Shown piece by piece: positions 45,357 through 54,267 of a stretch of DNA of 64,000 bases. Made by a program: the position numbers and the translations under genes. Where the stretch lies: contig JARLGJ010000062.1 of NCBI GenBank assembly GCA_031296105.1, forward strand, positions 1 to 64,000, given 5' to 3'. The notes under the pieces were generated by a model. The model saw nothing but the letters and a program-made list of their open reading frames with translations, made no database searches and was not told where the DNA came from. The DNA is from Acidobacteriota bacterium (GTDB lineage: Bacteria > Acidobacteriota > Terriglobia > Terriglobales > Acidobacteriaceae). How positions within the stretch are numbered: position 1 is the stretch's first letter; every line of letters begins with the position of its first letter.

Positions 45357-45991
45357 CGCGCTCCGTATGGGCAATCTGTTTACTGCTGGCAGCAGTGCTG
45401 GCGCTGCGGGTTTATCTGGACAAGGGAACCGTGCCTGCGGCCGCGCCTCAACTGTCCGCGCTGCCGTCCTCCATTGGAGCATGGCACAGCATGGGTGATG
45501 CCGAACTCCCGCTCGAAGCCGTGAGCGTGTTGAAGGCCGACCAGCTTTTGGCGCGCAACTACGAGGTGTTGCCGGGAACGGCGGTTCAATTATTTATCGC
45601 CTACTATCGCACGCAGCACGCCGGAGAGCGGATGCATTCGCCGCGCAACTGCCTTCCAGGCTCGGGATGGGAGCCGGTGCGCGCTTCGCTGGTTGATGCC
45701 GACATTGAAGGAAAGCCCGTTCCACTAAACCGTTACGATGTGGAAAAGAACGGCCAGCGCATGGTGGTGCTCTATTGGTACCAGTCGCGGAATCGCATGA
45801 TCGCCAATGAATACGGCGGCCGTGCGCAACTGATCTGGGACGCCATGCACCGCGGCGCGCGCGATGGTGCATTGGTCCGCGTCAGCATGAAGCTGCGTCC
45901 GGGCGTGGACCCGGACGATGCGCTGCGCGCGATGCTCCAGTTTGTGCACGGAGCGTCGCCGGAAATTACGCGGCTGCTGGTGCGCCAGTGA
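45353..45991 (+). CDS. EpsI-family exosortase-associated protein
   Basis: The 212-residue protein has an N-terminal membrane anchor (VWAICLLLAAVLALRVYL) and a periplasmic DUF3485 domain with the conserved HSPRNCLPGSGWEPV motif. EpsI is encoded beside exosortase genes and in some species fused to it; its role is not defined. The start codon overlaps the exosortase stop (ATGA). Confidence 0.92.
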   Translation: MTRSVWAICLLLAAVLALRVYLDKGTVPAAAPQLSALPSSIGAWHSMGDAELPLEAVSVLKADQLLARNYEVLPGTAVQLFIAYYRTQHAGERMHSPRNCLPGSGWEPVRASLVDADIEGKPVPLNRYDVEKNGQRMVVLYWYQSRNRMIANEYGGRAQLIWDAMHRGARDGALVRVSMKLRPGVDPDDALRAMLQFVHGASPEITRLLVRQ

Positions 45992-46052
45992 TCCCGCCGG
46001 TTTGTGGAGACCGCTGATGCCGATGGCAAATTGCGAGGGAGAGAAGAAGTCA

Positions 46053-46919
46053 ATGGGTACAAGCAACGCCGAAATGTGTCTGGAAGGCTCGCCGGAGAAG
46101 GCGCGGGAGGAGCACGTCATTCGCGCGCGTTCGGGATGGCAGCCGGTGCACTTCCGCGAATTGTGGTACTACCGCGGAGTCTTGTACATCATGGCTTGGC
46201 GCGATATCAAGCTGCGCTACCGGCAGACGGTGTTGGGCGGCGCGTGGGCTGTGCTGCAGCCGCTGCTGGCCATGCTGATTTTCACCGTCTTCTTCGGCCG
46301 CGTGGGACGCTTCCAGAGCGGAGACACTCCCTACGCGATTTTTGCCTACGCCGGACTGTTGCCGTGGACGTTCTTCTCCAACGCCGTCACCTTGTCCAGC
46401 AACAGCCTGTTGGGCAACCAGGCGCTGGTGTCCAAGGTTTATTTTCCGCGCCTGTTCATCCCGCTGGGAGCCATCGGCGCCTTGCTGCTGGATCTGCTGG
46501 TCGGCCTCGGACTGGCCTTCGTGCTGCTGTTTTACTATCACCGCCCGCTGTACCTCACGTTGCTGTTGCTGCCGTTCTTTATGGTGGCCGCCGTCGGCGC
46601 ATCGGCCGGAGTCGGGTTGGTGCTGGCCGCGCTCAACGTGCGCTATCGCGACGTCAAGTACGTGGTGCCGTTCCTGGTGCAGATGGGAATGTTCGTGACG
46701 CCGATCATTTATCCGGTGAACGTGGCTCCCGCCTGGACCCGTCCGATCCTGGCGCTGAATCCGATGACCGGAGTGGTGCTCGGCTTCCGTTATGCGCTGC
46801 TGGGCGAGGGAATGGATTGGGCGCTCACCGCTGGCTCGCTGGCCGTGGCCCTGGTCTTGTTCGTGGGATCGGTGTTCCTGTTCCGCCGCATGGAAGTTGA
46901 ATTTGGAGACGTAATCTAA
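46053..46919 (+). CDS. ABC-2 polysaccharide export permease (Wzm-like)
   Basis: The 288-residue membrane protein has about six hydrophobic segments, and shows the ABC-2 permease pattern DIKLRYRQTVLGGAWAVLQP, then PLLAMLIFTVFFGRVG, PRLFIPLGAIGALLLDLLVG and FVTPIIYPV. It pairs with the ATPase immediately downstream (gap of 1 base). ATG codons at 46017 and 46023 are alternative starts, but AGAAGAAG upstream of 46053 is the better ribosome site. Confidence 0.9.
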   Translation: MGTSNAEMCLEGSPEKAREEHVIRARSGWQPVHFRELWYYRGVLYIMAWRDIKLRYRQTVLGGAWAVLQPLLAMLIFTVFFGRVGRFQSGDTPYAIFAYAGLLPWTFFSNAVTLSSNSLLGNQALVSKVYFPRLFIPLGAIGALLLDLLVGLGLAFVLLFYYHRPLYLTLLLLPFFMVAAVGASAGVGLVLAALNVRYRDVKYVVPFLVQMGMFVTPIIYPVNVAPAWTRPILALNPMTGVVLGFRYALLGEGMDWALTAGSLAVALVLFVGSVFLFRRMEVEFGDVI

Positions 46920-46920
46920 G

Positions 46921-48216
46921 ATGAAGCCCGTGATTGAAGTCGAAGGCCTGAGCAAGCGCTACTATCGCGGCCGTGCCGGCAACAGCAACAGCACGCTGCG
47001 CGAAGCGCTGATGAATGTGTTCACCGCCGGGCGTGGCCGCCCCGAGGGACAGGCTCCGTCCCAGAGCAGCGAATTCTGGGCGCTGCGCGAGATCGGCTTC
47101 AGCGTGCGGGAAGGCGAAGTGGTTGGCGTCATCGGTTCCAACGGCGCGGGCAAAAGCACGTTGCTCAAGGTGCTTTCGCGCATCACCGAGCCCACGGCGG
47201 GAACGGTTACGTTGCGCGGGCGCATGGCCAGCCTGCTGGAGGTAGGCACCGGCTTTCATCCCGAGCTTACCGGGCGCGAGAATATTTTTCTGAATGGCAC
47301 CATCCTCGGCATGTCGCGGCAGGAGATCGCGCGCAAGTTCGATGAGATTGTAGCCTTCGCCGAGATCGGCGATTTTCTGGACACGCCGGTGAAGCACTAC
47401 TCCAGCGGCATGTACGTGCGCCTGGCCTTTGCGGTTTCGGCCAACCTGGCGCCGGATATTCTAGTTGTGGACGAAGTGCTCGCCGTGGGCGACGTCAGCT
47501 TCCAGAAGAAATGCCTGGGCAAGATGAGCGAGGTTAGCAGCCAGGGACGCACGGTATTGTTTGTCTCGCATAACATGGCCGCGGTCGAGAATCTCTGCCA
47601 GCGTGGCATCGTGCTGCGCCAGGGAAGGCTTGTCTTCGACGGTGCCGCCAAGGATGCCATCCAGTCCTATTTAAGCGGCATCTCCGCGGGGGCCTCCGGC
47701 GTCACGCACCGCATTAACCTGCAAGGCCCCGGCCAGCGCCAGCGCCACTACACGGAGATTCTGCGGGAGATGCAGTTGCTCGACGGATCGGGCACCCCCC
47801 TCACTGCTCCCTTGTCCATGGGGCAGCCCATGCAACTGGCCATCGACGCGCACTTCGCGCGGCCGGTGCGCGATGTAGAGATCGGCGTCGGCTTTGACAG
47901 TATCTTCGGCCAGCGCCTGGTGACCTACACCACGGCGCTGGATGCAAACTGGCCCGGAGGGAATTTCACGGGCGCGCACCGCTTCCTCTGCCGCATCCCG
48001 GAACTGCCGCTCACGGCCGGCGAATACCGCTTGAAGGTGTTTGCGCGCACGTCCGGCGTGGTGCTGGATGCCGTGGAGAATGCCTGCCAGTTGCAGGTTG
48101 TCGAGAGCGATATGTTCGGCACCGGCAATCAGCCCTATGGCGCGTTTGCCGGCCGTTCTTCCTGGCGGCTTGCCGTGCCGGAGGATGCGGACCATTTGGA
48201 ACTCTTGAACGGATAG
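46921..48216 (+). CDS. ABC exporter ATPase with carbohydrate-binding domain (Wzt-like)
   Basis: The 431-residue protein has an ATPase domain at ~1-250 with Walker A GSNGAGKST, signature YSSGMYVRLAFAV and Walker B ILVVDEVLAVGD. A C-terminal beta-sandwich at ~270-431 (PMQLAIDAHFARPVRDVEI, ELPLTAGEYRLKVFARTS) resembles the Wzt domain that recognises the finished non-reducing end of a polysaccharide. Such tails mean the transporter reads the polymer. It ends the plus-strand exopolysaccharide train. Confidence 0.9.
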   Translation: MKPVIEVEGLSKRYYRGRAGNSNSTLREALMNVFTAGRGRPEGQAPSQSSEFWALREIGFSVREGEVVGVIGSNGAGKSTLLKVLSRITEPTAGTVTLRGRMASLLEVGTGFHPELTGRENIFLNGTILGMSRQEIARKFDEIVAFAEIGDFLDTPVKHYSSGMYVRLAFAVSANLAPDILVVDEVLAVGDVSFQKKCLGKMSEVSSQGRTVLFVSHNMAAVENLCQRGIVLRQGRLVFDGAAKDAIQSYLSGISAGASGVTHRINLQGPGQRQRHYTEILREMQLLDGSGTPLTAPLSMGQPMQLAIDAHFARPVRDVEIGVGFDSIFGQRLVTYTTALDANWPGGNFTGAHRFLCRIPELPLTAGEYRLKVFARTSGVVLDAVENACQLQVVESDMFGTGNQPYGAFAGRSSWRLAVPEDADHLELLNG

Positions 48217-48285
48217 CGACTCAGGTAAGTCATGGGAGCAGGGATGGTGCGCCAGAGTGGCCTTTGCCAGCAGCTCCCGGCTGCT

Positions 48286-49503
48286 TCAGGCGCTTTGCCG
48301 CACCGCGTCCAACAGCAGTGTTTCCACCTCGGCTGCCTTGTCCTGCCAGCGGTATTCTGCTTCCACCGTGCGCCGTGCCTCGCGGCCCAGTGTGTCCGCA
48401 CGCTGCACATCGCGCAGCAGCGCCACGGTCTTCTCCGCGAACTCCGCGGCATTGTTGGCTACCAAAATATTGTGGCCGTCGCGCGCGCAGATTCCCGCGC
48501 ACCCCAGTGGCGTGGCCACCACGGCCTTCTGCATGGCCCATGCCTCCAGTACTTTATTTTTGATGCCGCTGCCGGCCACGAGCGGCGAAACATACACCGA
48601 TGCGCGCTGCACCCAGGGCCGTATGTCCGGCACCCAGCCGGTTACGGAGATGCCCTCGCGCTCCTGCAAGGCGAGAATCGCCGGGTGCGGCTGGCTGCCC
48701 ACGATGGTCCAGTGCGCCGGCGGCTGAAGGCGGCGGATAAGAGGAAAGACGCGATCCGCAAAATAGAGCGCGGCGGAGATGTTGGGAGCGAATCCCATGT
48801 TGCCGCTGAAGACAATCTCGTTGGCCGTTGGTGCATGTGGCGACGGACAAAAGTATGCGGCGTCCACGCCGTTGGCTATCCGCCGCACGGGGACGCCTGG
48901 AAGCACTCGCCGCGCCATGCGGGCGTCGCGCTCGGAGACCACGATGGCGGCGGCAAGACGCGGCTGCCACCGCCTCTCGTACAGATAGGAACTTACCGCG
49001 TGTTTAGCCATCAACAGCGCCGCGCGGCCGCGCAGCGCCTTCAGGTCGCGCAGCGCGGAGAGCACAGGCTCATCCACCAGGTCGGCAACCACCACGCGCG
49101 GCTCCGGTGGAATGTACTGCAACATGGCGGCGCCAATCGGCAGCAGGGCGTCGAATTGTTCTGCCTGCACAACATCCCGCACGGCATCCTCAAACGCCGG
49201 GCGGAACTCGCAGGGATGGGAGAAATCGGCTAAGCCGCGCAGACGCTGCCAAAAGCCGGGCCGCGTCTTGCTGAGAGCGGGGAAGTGGTCGGCGCAGAGC
49301 AGAGTCACCCGGTGCCGCGCGCGCAGCCACTCCAGGATGGGGCGAACGCGCAAAGCTGTCCCATTGGTCCGCTCTTCTGGATCGGCCTGGGTGAGCACCA
49401 GCAGTTTTAGATTGGTTAAGGAATCGGTCTGTGCGGCAGAACAGCCGAGTGGGGAGCCACCTTCGCTGAACGTGCGCCAAGCGGAGTTATCCCCAGACTT
49501 CAC
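48286..49503 (-). CDS. Glycosyltransferase (TIGR03087-like), opposite strand
   Basis: The 405-residue GT-B protein resembles the product of 38185-39480: LLVLTQADPEERTNGTALRV, NEIVFSGNMGFAPNISAALY, and donor loop SPLVAGSGIKNKVLEAWAMQ. It converges on the Wzt gene. The ~50 residues before the first strand look non-conserved, so a downstream start is possible. It likely belongs to the same polysaccharide pathway. Confidence 0.78.
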   Translation of the reverse strand: MKSGDNSAWRTFSEGGSPLGCSAAQTDSLTNLKLLVLTQADPEERTNGTALRVRPILEWLRARHRVTLLCADHFPALSKTRPGFWQRLRGLADFSHPCEFRPAFEDAVRDVVQAEQFDALLPIGAAMLQYIPPEPRVVVADLVDEPVLSALRDLKALRGRAALLMAKHAVSSYLYERRWQPRLAAAIVVSERDARMARRVLPGVPVRRIANGVDAAYFCPSPHAPTANEIVFSGNMGFAPNISAALYFADRVFPLIRRLQPPAHWTIVGSQPHPAILALQEREGISVTGWVPDIRPWVQRASVYVSPLVAGSGIKNKVLEAWAMQKAVVATPLGCAGICARDGHNILVANNAAEFAEKTVALLRDVQRADTLGREARRTVEAEYRWQDKAAEVETLLLDAVRQSA

Positions 49504-49532
49504 TCGTGCCCCTTTTGTCTTGCGCCTTGACG

Positions 49533-50321
49533 TCAGGAGGCGACGGCCTGCTGCCTGGCGGCTGCCACCGGCGGCTGGCGCAACTTATTCTCGGTCTCTT
49601 CCAGCGCCTTCCACATATTACCGCCCGGTCCACAGGAGGTCATCTCATATCGCATCAGGATCTCCGAACCGTTATTCTCCAGGTTCCAAACCTCCGTCTT
49701 GTCGGCCAGGCGATTGAGCGCGAACTGCGCCTGCTGTTCGTTGGTGTCCGGCAGCAGAACCAGAAACTGGGTGCGGCTGTTGCGCACAATGTAATCGGAG
49801 CCGCGGAAATTGGAGCGCAGCAGGCGCGCGGATTCCACGATCATCTCGTCGCTGCTCAATCGCTGGTTGTGCGGATCGGCCTGGAAGACGATGAGCAGCG
49901 CCGACTTTCCGCAGCGGTTCAGCCACTTCAGTTGCTGATTGAAAAGATGGTCGAGGTAGCTGCGGTCGAAGAGCTGCGTCTGCGGGTCGATGAGCGAGAA
50001 ACTTTCCAGCCGGTTGATGTACTGGCTGGCGGCCATCAGCGCCGAACTTACCTGGCGTACCAGCATGCGCTGCGACAGCAGGTGCAGCATAATCCCAACA
50101 AACGCAATCGAGCCCAGCAGCAACTCGACCGCAAAGCCGAACGTGCCGTGGTCGCGCTGCAACACATGCATCAGGCCAATGCTGGCAACGCCGCCCACCA
50201 TCACGGCCAGCAACAGTTGAATCACGGTCAACAAACCCGCCAGACTCGAGGCGGAGGACTTTCCCTCGCGCTTTCCAGCGGGATGCATCACTTGATCGCT
50301 TGCACGGCGCTGCATTTCCAT
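49533..50321 (-). CDS. Membrane protein with degenerate GGDEF domain
   Basis: The 262-residue protein has two membrane segments (~29-53 and ~63-85: LLTVIQLLLAVMVGGVASIG; AVELLLGSIAFVGIMLHLLS) and a C-terminal domain with the GGDEF start pattern SLIDPQTQLFDRSYL and YIVRNSRTQFLVLLP. At the active-site loop it has RNSRTQF where RxGGDEF should be, so it cannot be expected to make c-di-GMP. It probably acts as a receptor or scaffold. It begins 30 bases upstream of the glycosyltransferase stop region and may be in one transcript with it. Confidence 0.6.
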   Translation of the reverse strand: MEMQRRASDQVMHPAGKREGKSSASSLAGLLTVIQLLLAVMVGGVASIGLMHVLQRDHGTFGFAVELLLGSIAFVGIMLHLLSQRMLVRQVSSALMAASQYINRLESFSLIDPQTQLFDRSYLDHLFNQQLKWLNRCGKSALLIVFQADPHNQRLSSDEMIVESARLLRSNFRGSDYIVRNSRTQFLVLLPDTNEQQAQFALNRLADKTEVWNLENNGSEILMRYEMTSCGPGGNMWKALEETENKLRQPPVAAARQQAVAS

Positions 50322-50636
50322 GCATTGGAATTGGCACGAACTTTGCCAAACTGGAGATATTTCGTTAAGAACAACTAACTGATTGATTCAACTAGACATG
50401 GATTGCTCATCAAAAGATAGCGGAAGTCTCATGATGAGATTATCCGTCCAGTGTGCGGAGAAGTCCGGATTTAAATCTAGACTCCATACGCCGCGCATTC
50501 GCGGCGGAGGCAGTGGTTAACGCGGTTTCAGAGAAGCTGTATCCCGAAGCCACGGCCATTGGCCGTTGCGACTGAACTGGTCCCGGGAATCCGGGCAGGG
50601 GTTTAAGTGGCGGCTCTGTTCTGCGTCGGCCTAAGA
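50322..50636 (+). other. Gap before the cysteine synthase remnant
   Basis: No gene seen. A perfect 7-bp hairpin (CGCCGCG/CGCGGCG, near 50490-50507) and ACGGCC/GGCCGT near 50555 are the only structures noted. Confidence 0.4.
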
Positions 50637-51100
50637 TGGCGGGCAGAAGGAGTGCACGATGGCGCCGCCGATGAGATTTGGCGGCAGACTGAAGGGCGAG
50701 TGGCGCACTCGTCTCGACTCCTGGTACGAGCGAGGACATCCGTGGGCCCGTCTCGCAGGCTAAAGGAACGGGGCCGGGGCTGCGCTGCATCTCGCTGCAA
50801 CCCGATTCGCCGTTCCACGGCATCGAGGGAGCGCAGCCTATGCCAGCCTCGAGAGTTCCCAAGATTTATGATTCAACTGTGGCGGATGGCGAACTGGCGA
50901 TCAACACCGGGGAGGCACATGGGATGCGCTGGCGGCTGGCCGTGGAAGAGGGGCTGCTGGTTGGCATCTCCGCTGCTGCCGCGATGGTTGGAGCATTACA
51001 GGTTGCGCGATCGGCGCCTCCGGGCTCGGTGGTGGCCACCGTCTTTCCGGATTCCGTCGGCAAGTACCGGAGCGAACAGTTCTGGGAAGCAGCAGCATAG
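50637..51100 (+). pseudogene. Decayed CysM-type cysteine synthase remnant
   Basis: Fragments in two or more frames match a PLP-dependent cysteine synthase: DEIWRQTEGRVAH and VGPSRRLKERG in one frame, then LRCISLQPDSPFHGIEGAQP, EEGLLVGISAAAAMVGALQV and VVATVFPDSVGKYRSE in another, ending at a TAG (51098-51100). The frame changes near 50768-50775, and a further break seems to lie between about 50700 and 50740. The N-terminal half with the PLP lysine is absent. CysM of this sort normally works with CysO and Mec; both remain downstream (one intact, one broken), which supports decay of the group. Confidence 0.75.
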
Positions 51101-51114
51101 TAAGGGGAGCAAGC

Positions 51115-51552
51115 ATGGCACTGAGGATTTCGAAGGTGCTACTGGAACAGTTGCGAGCGCATGGCGAGCAGACTTACCCGTATGAGTGCTGCGGTGTGTT
51201 GGTTGGGCAGTTCGTCGATGACGGCAGCAGGACCGTCGAGAGCACCATCGCCTGTGGCAACACGCGCACGGACTCGCCGGCGAACCGTTACAACATCAGC
51301 CCCGGTGAGCTGATCCGCATTCAGCGCGAGTCCACGCTGGCGGGGCAGGACATTGTTGGCTTCTATCACTCGCATCCCGACTGGCCTGCAAAATGGTCGA
51401 GCACCGACCTGGATGAGGCGCACTGGACCGGCTGCTCGTATGTGATCACCAGCGTGGAGAATGGCAAGGCCGTATTGACCAACTCTTTTCTGCTGGTGGG
51501 TGATGAGCAGAACAAGCACTTTGAAGACGAAGATATCGAGCAAGGTAACTGA
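51115..51552 (+). CDS. Mec-like JAMM/M67 metallopeptidase
   Basis: The 145-residue protein has the JAMM zinc motif: Glu in YPYECCGVLVG and HSHPDWPAKWSSTDLD (HxH, S, D). In Mycobacterium tuberculosis the homologue Mec removes cysteine from CysO-Cys made by CysM. The gene is intact, with AGGGGA upstream of its ATG, although the neighbouring cysM- and cysO-like genes are broken. It may be a leftover or have another partner. Fourteen bases separate it from the remnant. Confidence 0.88.
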   Translation: MALRISKVLLEQLRAHGEQTYPYECCGVLVGQFVDDGSRTVESTIACGNTRTDSPANRYNISPGELIRIQRESTLAGQDIVGFYHSHPDWPAKWSSTDLDEAHWTGCSYVITSVENGKAVLTNSFLLVGDEQNKHFEDEDIEQGN

Positions 51553-51583
51553 GACAAACATCGAACCAGAAAGCGGAAGAAAC

Positions 51584-51823
51584 ATGCCGAGCGAAGTATT
51601 GATCCCCACACCGCTCCGGCCCTATGCCGGCAAATAGTCCATCGTCGAGGTGAGAGTCCAGACTGTGGGCGAGGCCCTGAGCAAGCACCTGTTTGCCGGG
51701 GAGGGTAAGTTGCGCTCGTGCGTGAACGTTTGCGCATTTGAACGATACACTCAGAACACCGGCAGGAGTTTGAAGATCTGGCATGCCTATTCGAAGTGCG
51801 GGGAAGGTTGGAGTGGAAAATAA
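51584..51823 (+). pseudogene. CysO/MoaD/ThiS-like sulfur carrier remnant
   Basis: From the ATG at 51584 the frame reads MPSEVLIPTPLRPYAGK, then a TAG stop at 51635, then SIVEVRVQTVGEALSKHLFA and GEGKLRSCVNV in the same frame to the TAA at 51821. The pattern fits a ubiquitin-like sulfur carrier, and the expected C-terminal Gly-Gly is missing: the end reads CGEGWSGK. It follows the Mec-like gene by 31 bases, the usual order. Confidence 0.7.
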
Positions 51824-52018
51824 GATATTCGGAATTGCGGTGACGATCAGACGTTGATTTCAACCAGAGGTTTTACCGGCTAGTGGGGGGCTGCCTTCTT
51901 ACGTCAACAAATGCATTACAACAGGATTTAACGTATAGCCGCGTGCTGAAAACAGCGCGCTAGGGTTCAGTAAGAACCCGAGTAAAAATGTAAGCCATTG
52001 AAAAATAGAGAAGTTATT

Positions 52019-52094
52019 TGGGGTGGGTAGTGGGACTCGAACCCACACCATCCGGTGCCACAGACCGGCGTTCCACCATTGAACTATACCCACC
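52019..52094 (-). tRNA. tRNA-His (anticodon GTG), CCA encoded
   Basis: Complete cloverleaf with extra 5' G (G-1) opposite discriminator C, acceptor GTGGGTA/TACCCAC, anticodon loop CTGTGGC and encoded CCA. G-1 is the identity element of tRNA-His. Confidence 0.96.
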
Positions 52095-52173
52095 AGGTAA
52101 CCAAAAACAATTATAGCAGACCCAGCGCGGGTGGCCAGCCGTGCGCGGCGCGGTTGTGGAAATCCGCGGGCCA

Positions 52174-52200
52174 CAAAAAAGGCCCGAATCGCTTCGGGCC
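52174..52200 (-). terminator. Terminator of the nucleotide-sugar dehydrogenase gene
   Basis: GGCCCGAA/TTCGGGCC form an 8-bp stem, followed on the minus strand by TTTTTTG; it lies 38 bases past the stop. Confidence 0.85.
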
Positions 52201-52237
52201 AGATCGCTGAGAGGAGAATGAGGGTACCGCGCGTTTG

Positions 52238-53506
52238 TCAGGCTCTGCCGGTGCCGAGGTATTCGAAGCCCATCAAGCGCAGACGTTCGGGATCGAGCAT
52301 GTTCTTGGTGTCGATGATGAGTGGGCGCCGCAGCAGGTGCTTCATGCGCTCAAAATCCAGCGAGCGGAACTCCGGCCATCCGGTGGCCAGGATTAAGGCG
52401 TCCACTCCCTCGGCCGCGCCGTATGCGGAATCGCAGAAGCTGATGGTTTTCGAGAGTTCGCGCTCGGCCTGGCTCATGGCAAAGGGATCGTAGGCGTGCA
52501 CCTCGGCGCCATCCCCCGCCAGTTGGCGAGCCAGCGCCATCGACGCGGAGTTGACCACGGAGCTGGTGTGCGGCTTCACCGCCAGCCCCAGCAGTCCCAC
52601 CCGCTTGTCGCGCAGCGAGGGCATCACCGAAGTAAGTTTGCGCACGGTGCGCTCGGCGTACTGGCGGCTCACGTTCCGGGCCGCCTCCAGCATCTGCATG
52701 GTTACGCCGCTGCGTTCGGCCAGAGAGGTCAGGCTGGCCAGGTCGGATTCCACGAAGCGTCCGCCCAGGCCCACCCCGGGTTGCAGGCAGCGCGGCGCAA
52801 TGCGCTTGTCCAGGCCCAGCGCCATGGAAAGGTCCAGCGCGTCGGCGTTGACCTGCTCGCACAGCGCGGCCATTTCGTTAATGAAGGAAATCTTGGTGGC
52901 AATGTAGGCCGTGGCCGCCTCGCGCACCAGCTCGGCGGTCTCGCGGTTGGTCAAAATCACGGGAATGCCGCGCATCACCAGCGAGCGGTAGATCACCTTC
53001 ATGGTGGAGACGATCCAAGGCTCTTCGGTGCCGAAGATCAGGCGATCCGGCCAGTTGAAATCCTCCAGCGCGCAGCCTTCGGTCAGCGTCAAGGGGTGCG
53101 CGGCCACGGCTAGGTCGTAGCCCAGGTTCTTCAGCCGCGCGTCCACGCGCGAGGCCGTGCCGACCGGAGTCGGCGTGCAGATCAGCAGAATCGACTTGGG
53201 CTGAGCCGAGCGCGCAATGCGCAGGGCGCACTCCTCGGTCTCACTGGGCTCGTCCTGCGCCAGGTAGATGACCTGCGCGCGCGCAATCTGCGACTCGATT
53301 TCGGTGGAGTAGGTCAGGCGTCCGGCGCGCAGGTTGCGGCGGATAATCTCGTCCAGGTTTTTCTCGTAGAACGGAATGCGTCCCTGCGCGAGCGTCATCA
53401 CCTTTTCCTGGTCGGCGTCGCAGCAGACAATGGGAGTGCCGAAGTCCGCCAGGCACGCGGAAACCACGGTACCCAGATATCCAGCGCCATATACCGTTAT
53501 TTGCAT
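52238..53506 (-). CDS. UDP-glucose/GDP-mannose dehydrogenase homologue without the catalytic Cys
   Basis: The 422-residue protein has an NAD fold (VYGAGYLGTVVSACLADFG), a central helical domain and the UDP-binding C-domain (VGLLGLAVKPHTSSVVNSAS). Family members oxidise a nucleotide sugar twice with a catalytic Cys in GGSCFPKD. Here the aligned stretch is GVGLGGRFVESDLASL, with Phe/Val instead of Cys-Phe-Pro-Lys. Either it does only a different reaction or it is inactive. Start ATG at 53506 has AAGAGG upstream. It may once have fed uronic acid to the exopolysaccharide. Confidence 0.8.
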   Translation of the reverse strand: MQITVYGAGYLGTVVSACLADFGTPIVCCDADQEKVMTLAQGRIPFYEKNLDEIIRRNLRAGRLTYSTEIESQIARAQVIYLAQDEPSETEECALRIARSAQPKSILLICTPTPVGTASRVDARLKNLGYDLAVAAHPLTLTEGCALEDFNWPDRLIFGTEEPWIVSTMKVIYRSLVMRGIPVILTNRETAELVREAATAYIATKISFINEMAALCEQVNADALDLSMALGLDKRIAPRCLQPGVGLGGRFVESDLASLTSLAERSGVTMQMLEAARNVSRQYAERTVRKLTSVMPSLRDKRVGLLGLAVKPHTSSVVNSASMALARQLAGDGAEVHAYDPFAMSQAERELSKTISFCDSAYGAAEGVDALILATGWPEFRSLDFERMKHLLRRPLIIDTKNMLDPERLRLMGFEYLGTGRA

Positions 53507-53708
53507 GGTGTCCTCTTGGCGGCGAGCTGCCCCGGCTGCGTGGTTCTTCCGCATCCTTGGGGGGATCTGGCGCAAGATCCCTCGCCACACACGGACTATT
53601 AAGCAACGAAATGAAGCGCCAGACAATATAACGATCGGTACATAACTTTGGTGGGCAAGGTCATGTACGTATGGGAAGGAAACGAGAAAAGGCTTAATTC
53701 AAAGGGGT

Positions 53709-54254
53709 TTAGCGGATCGGGGCGGAGAGCGGGATGTCCGCCAGGTCCAGCCATGTGTGCTCGCGCCCGCGCACGAAGGTGAGTCGGTCAATGGTCACCG
53801 CGTGCGAACCGGGGAAGGCCAGCCAGCGCTGCTTGCTGATGGAAAGCACCTCGGCGGCACGCTCGTTGTCGTCCAGCTTGGCCACGGTTACGTGAGGCAT
53901 GTAGGGAAGCGGCTCGTTGTATGCAAGGGGTGTTTGGTTGAACTGGTCGTGCAGCTCCCTCATGCGATAACCGGCGTGCGCCACCCTGATGAACACCGTA
54001 GGCGTGATGGGCAGGAAGCTTTCGACCTCGCCCAATTCCATCTGAAATGCAGACATCCCGGCGCTGGCCTGGCGCAGCATCACAATGGCCTCTTCCTCTG
54101 AGCCCGAGATCGGGCGCGGAGGCAACACGGTTAAATGCGTTGGCAGGTGAGAGTGCGGCGGATGAACCTCGCGGCGCAGACCCTCGACAAATTCGCCTAA
54201 AGCATTGCGTATGTAGGCGACCAACGCGTATTGAACAGAACCGTTCGATGACAT
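53709..54254 (-). CDS. 2'-5' RNA ligase / 2H phosphoesterase family protein
   Basis: The 181-residue protein has both HxTx motifs of the 2H superfamily, THLTV in LPTHLTVLPPRP and PHVTV in YMPHVTVAKL. Members are RNA ligases or cyclic phosphodiesterases. The start is set to the ATG at 54254: an ATG at 54269 lies inside a TATAAT -10 box, so it would be upstream of or at the transcript start. Monocistronic. Confidence 0.78.
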   Translation of the reverse strand: MSSNGSVQYALVAYIRNALGEFVEGLRREVHPPHSHLPTHLTVLPPRPISGSEEEAIVMLRQASAGMSAFQMELGEVESFLPITPTVFIRVAHAGYRMRELHDQFNQTPLAYNEPLPYMPHVTVAKLDDNERAAEVLSISKQRWLAFPGSHAVTIDRLTFVRGREHTWLDLADIPLSAPIR

Positions 54255-54267
54255 TTGGGACCAATTC

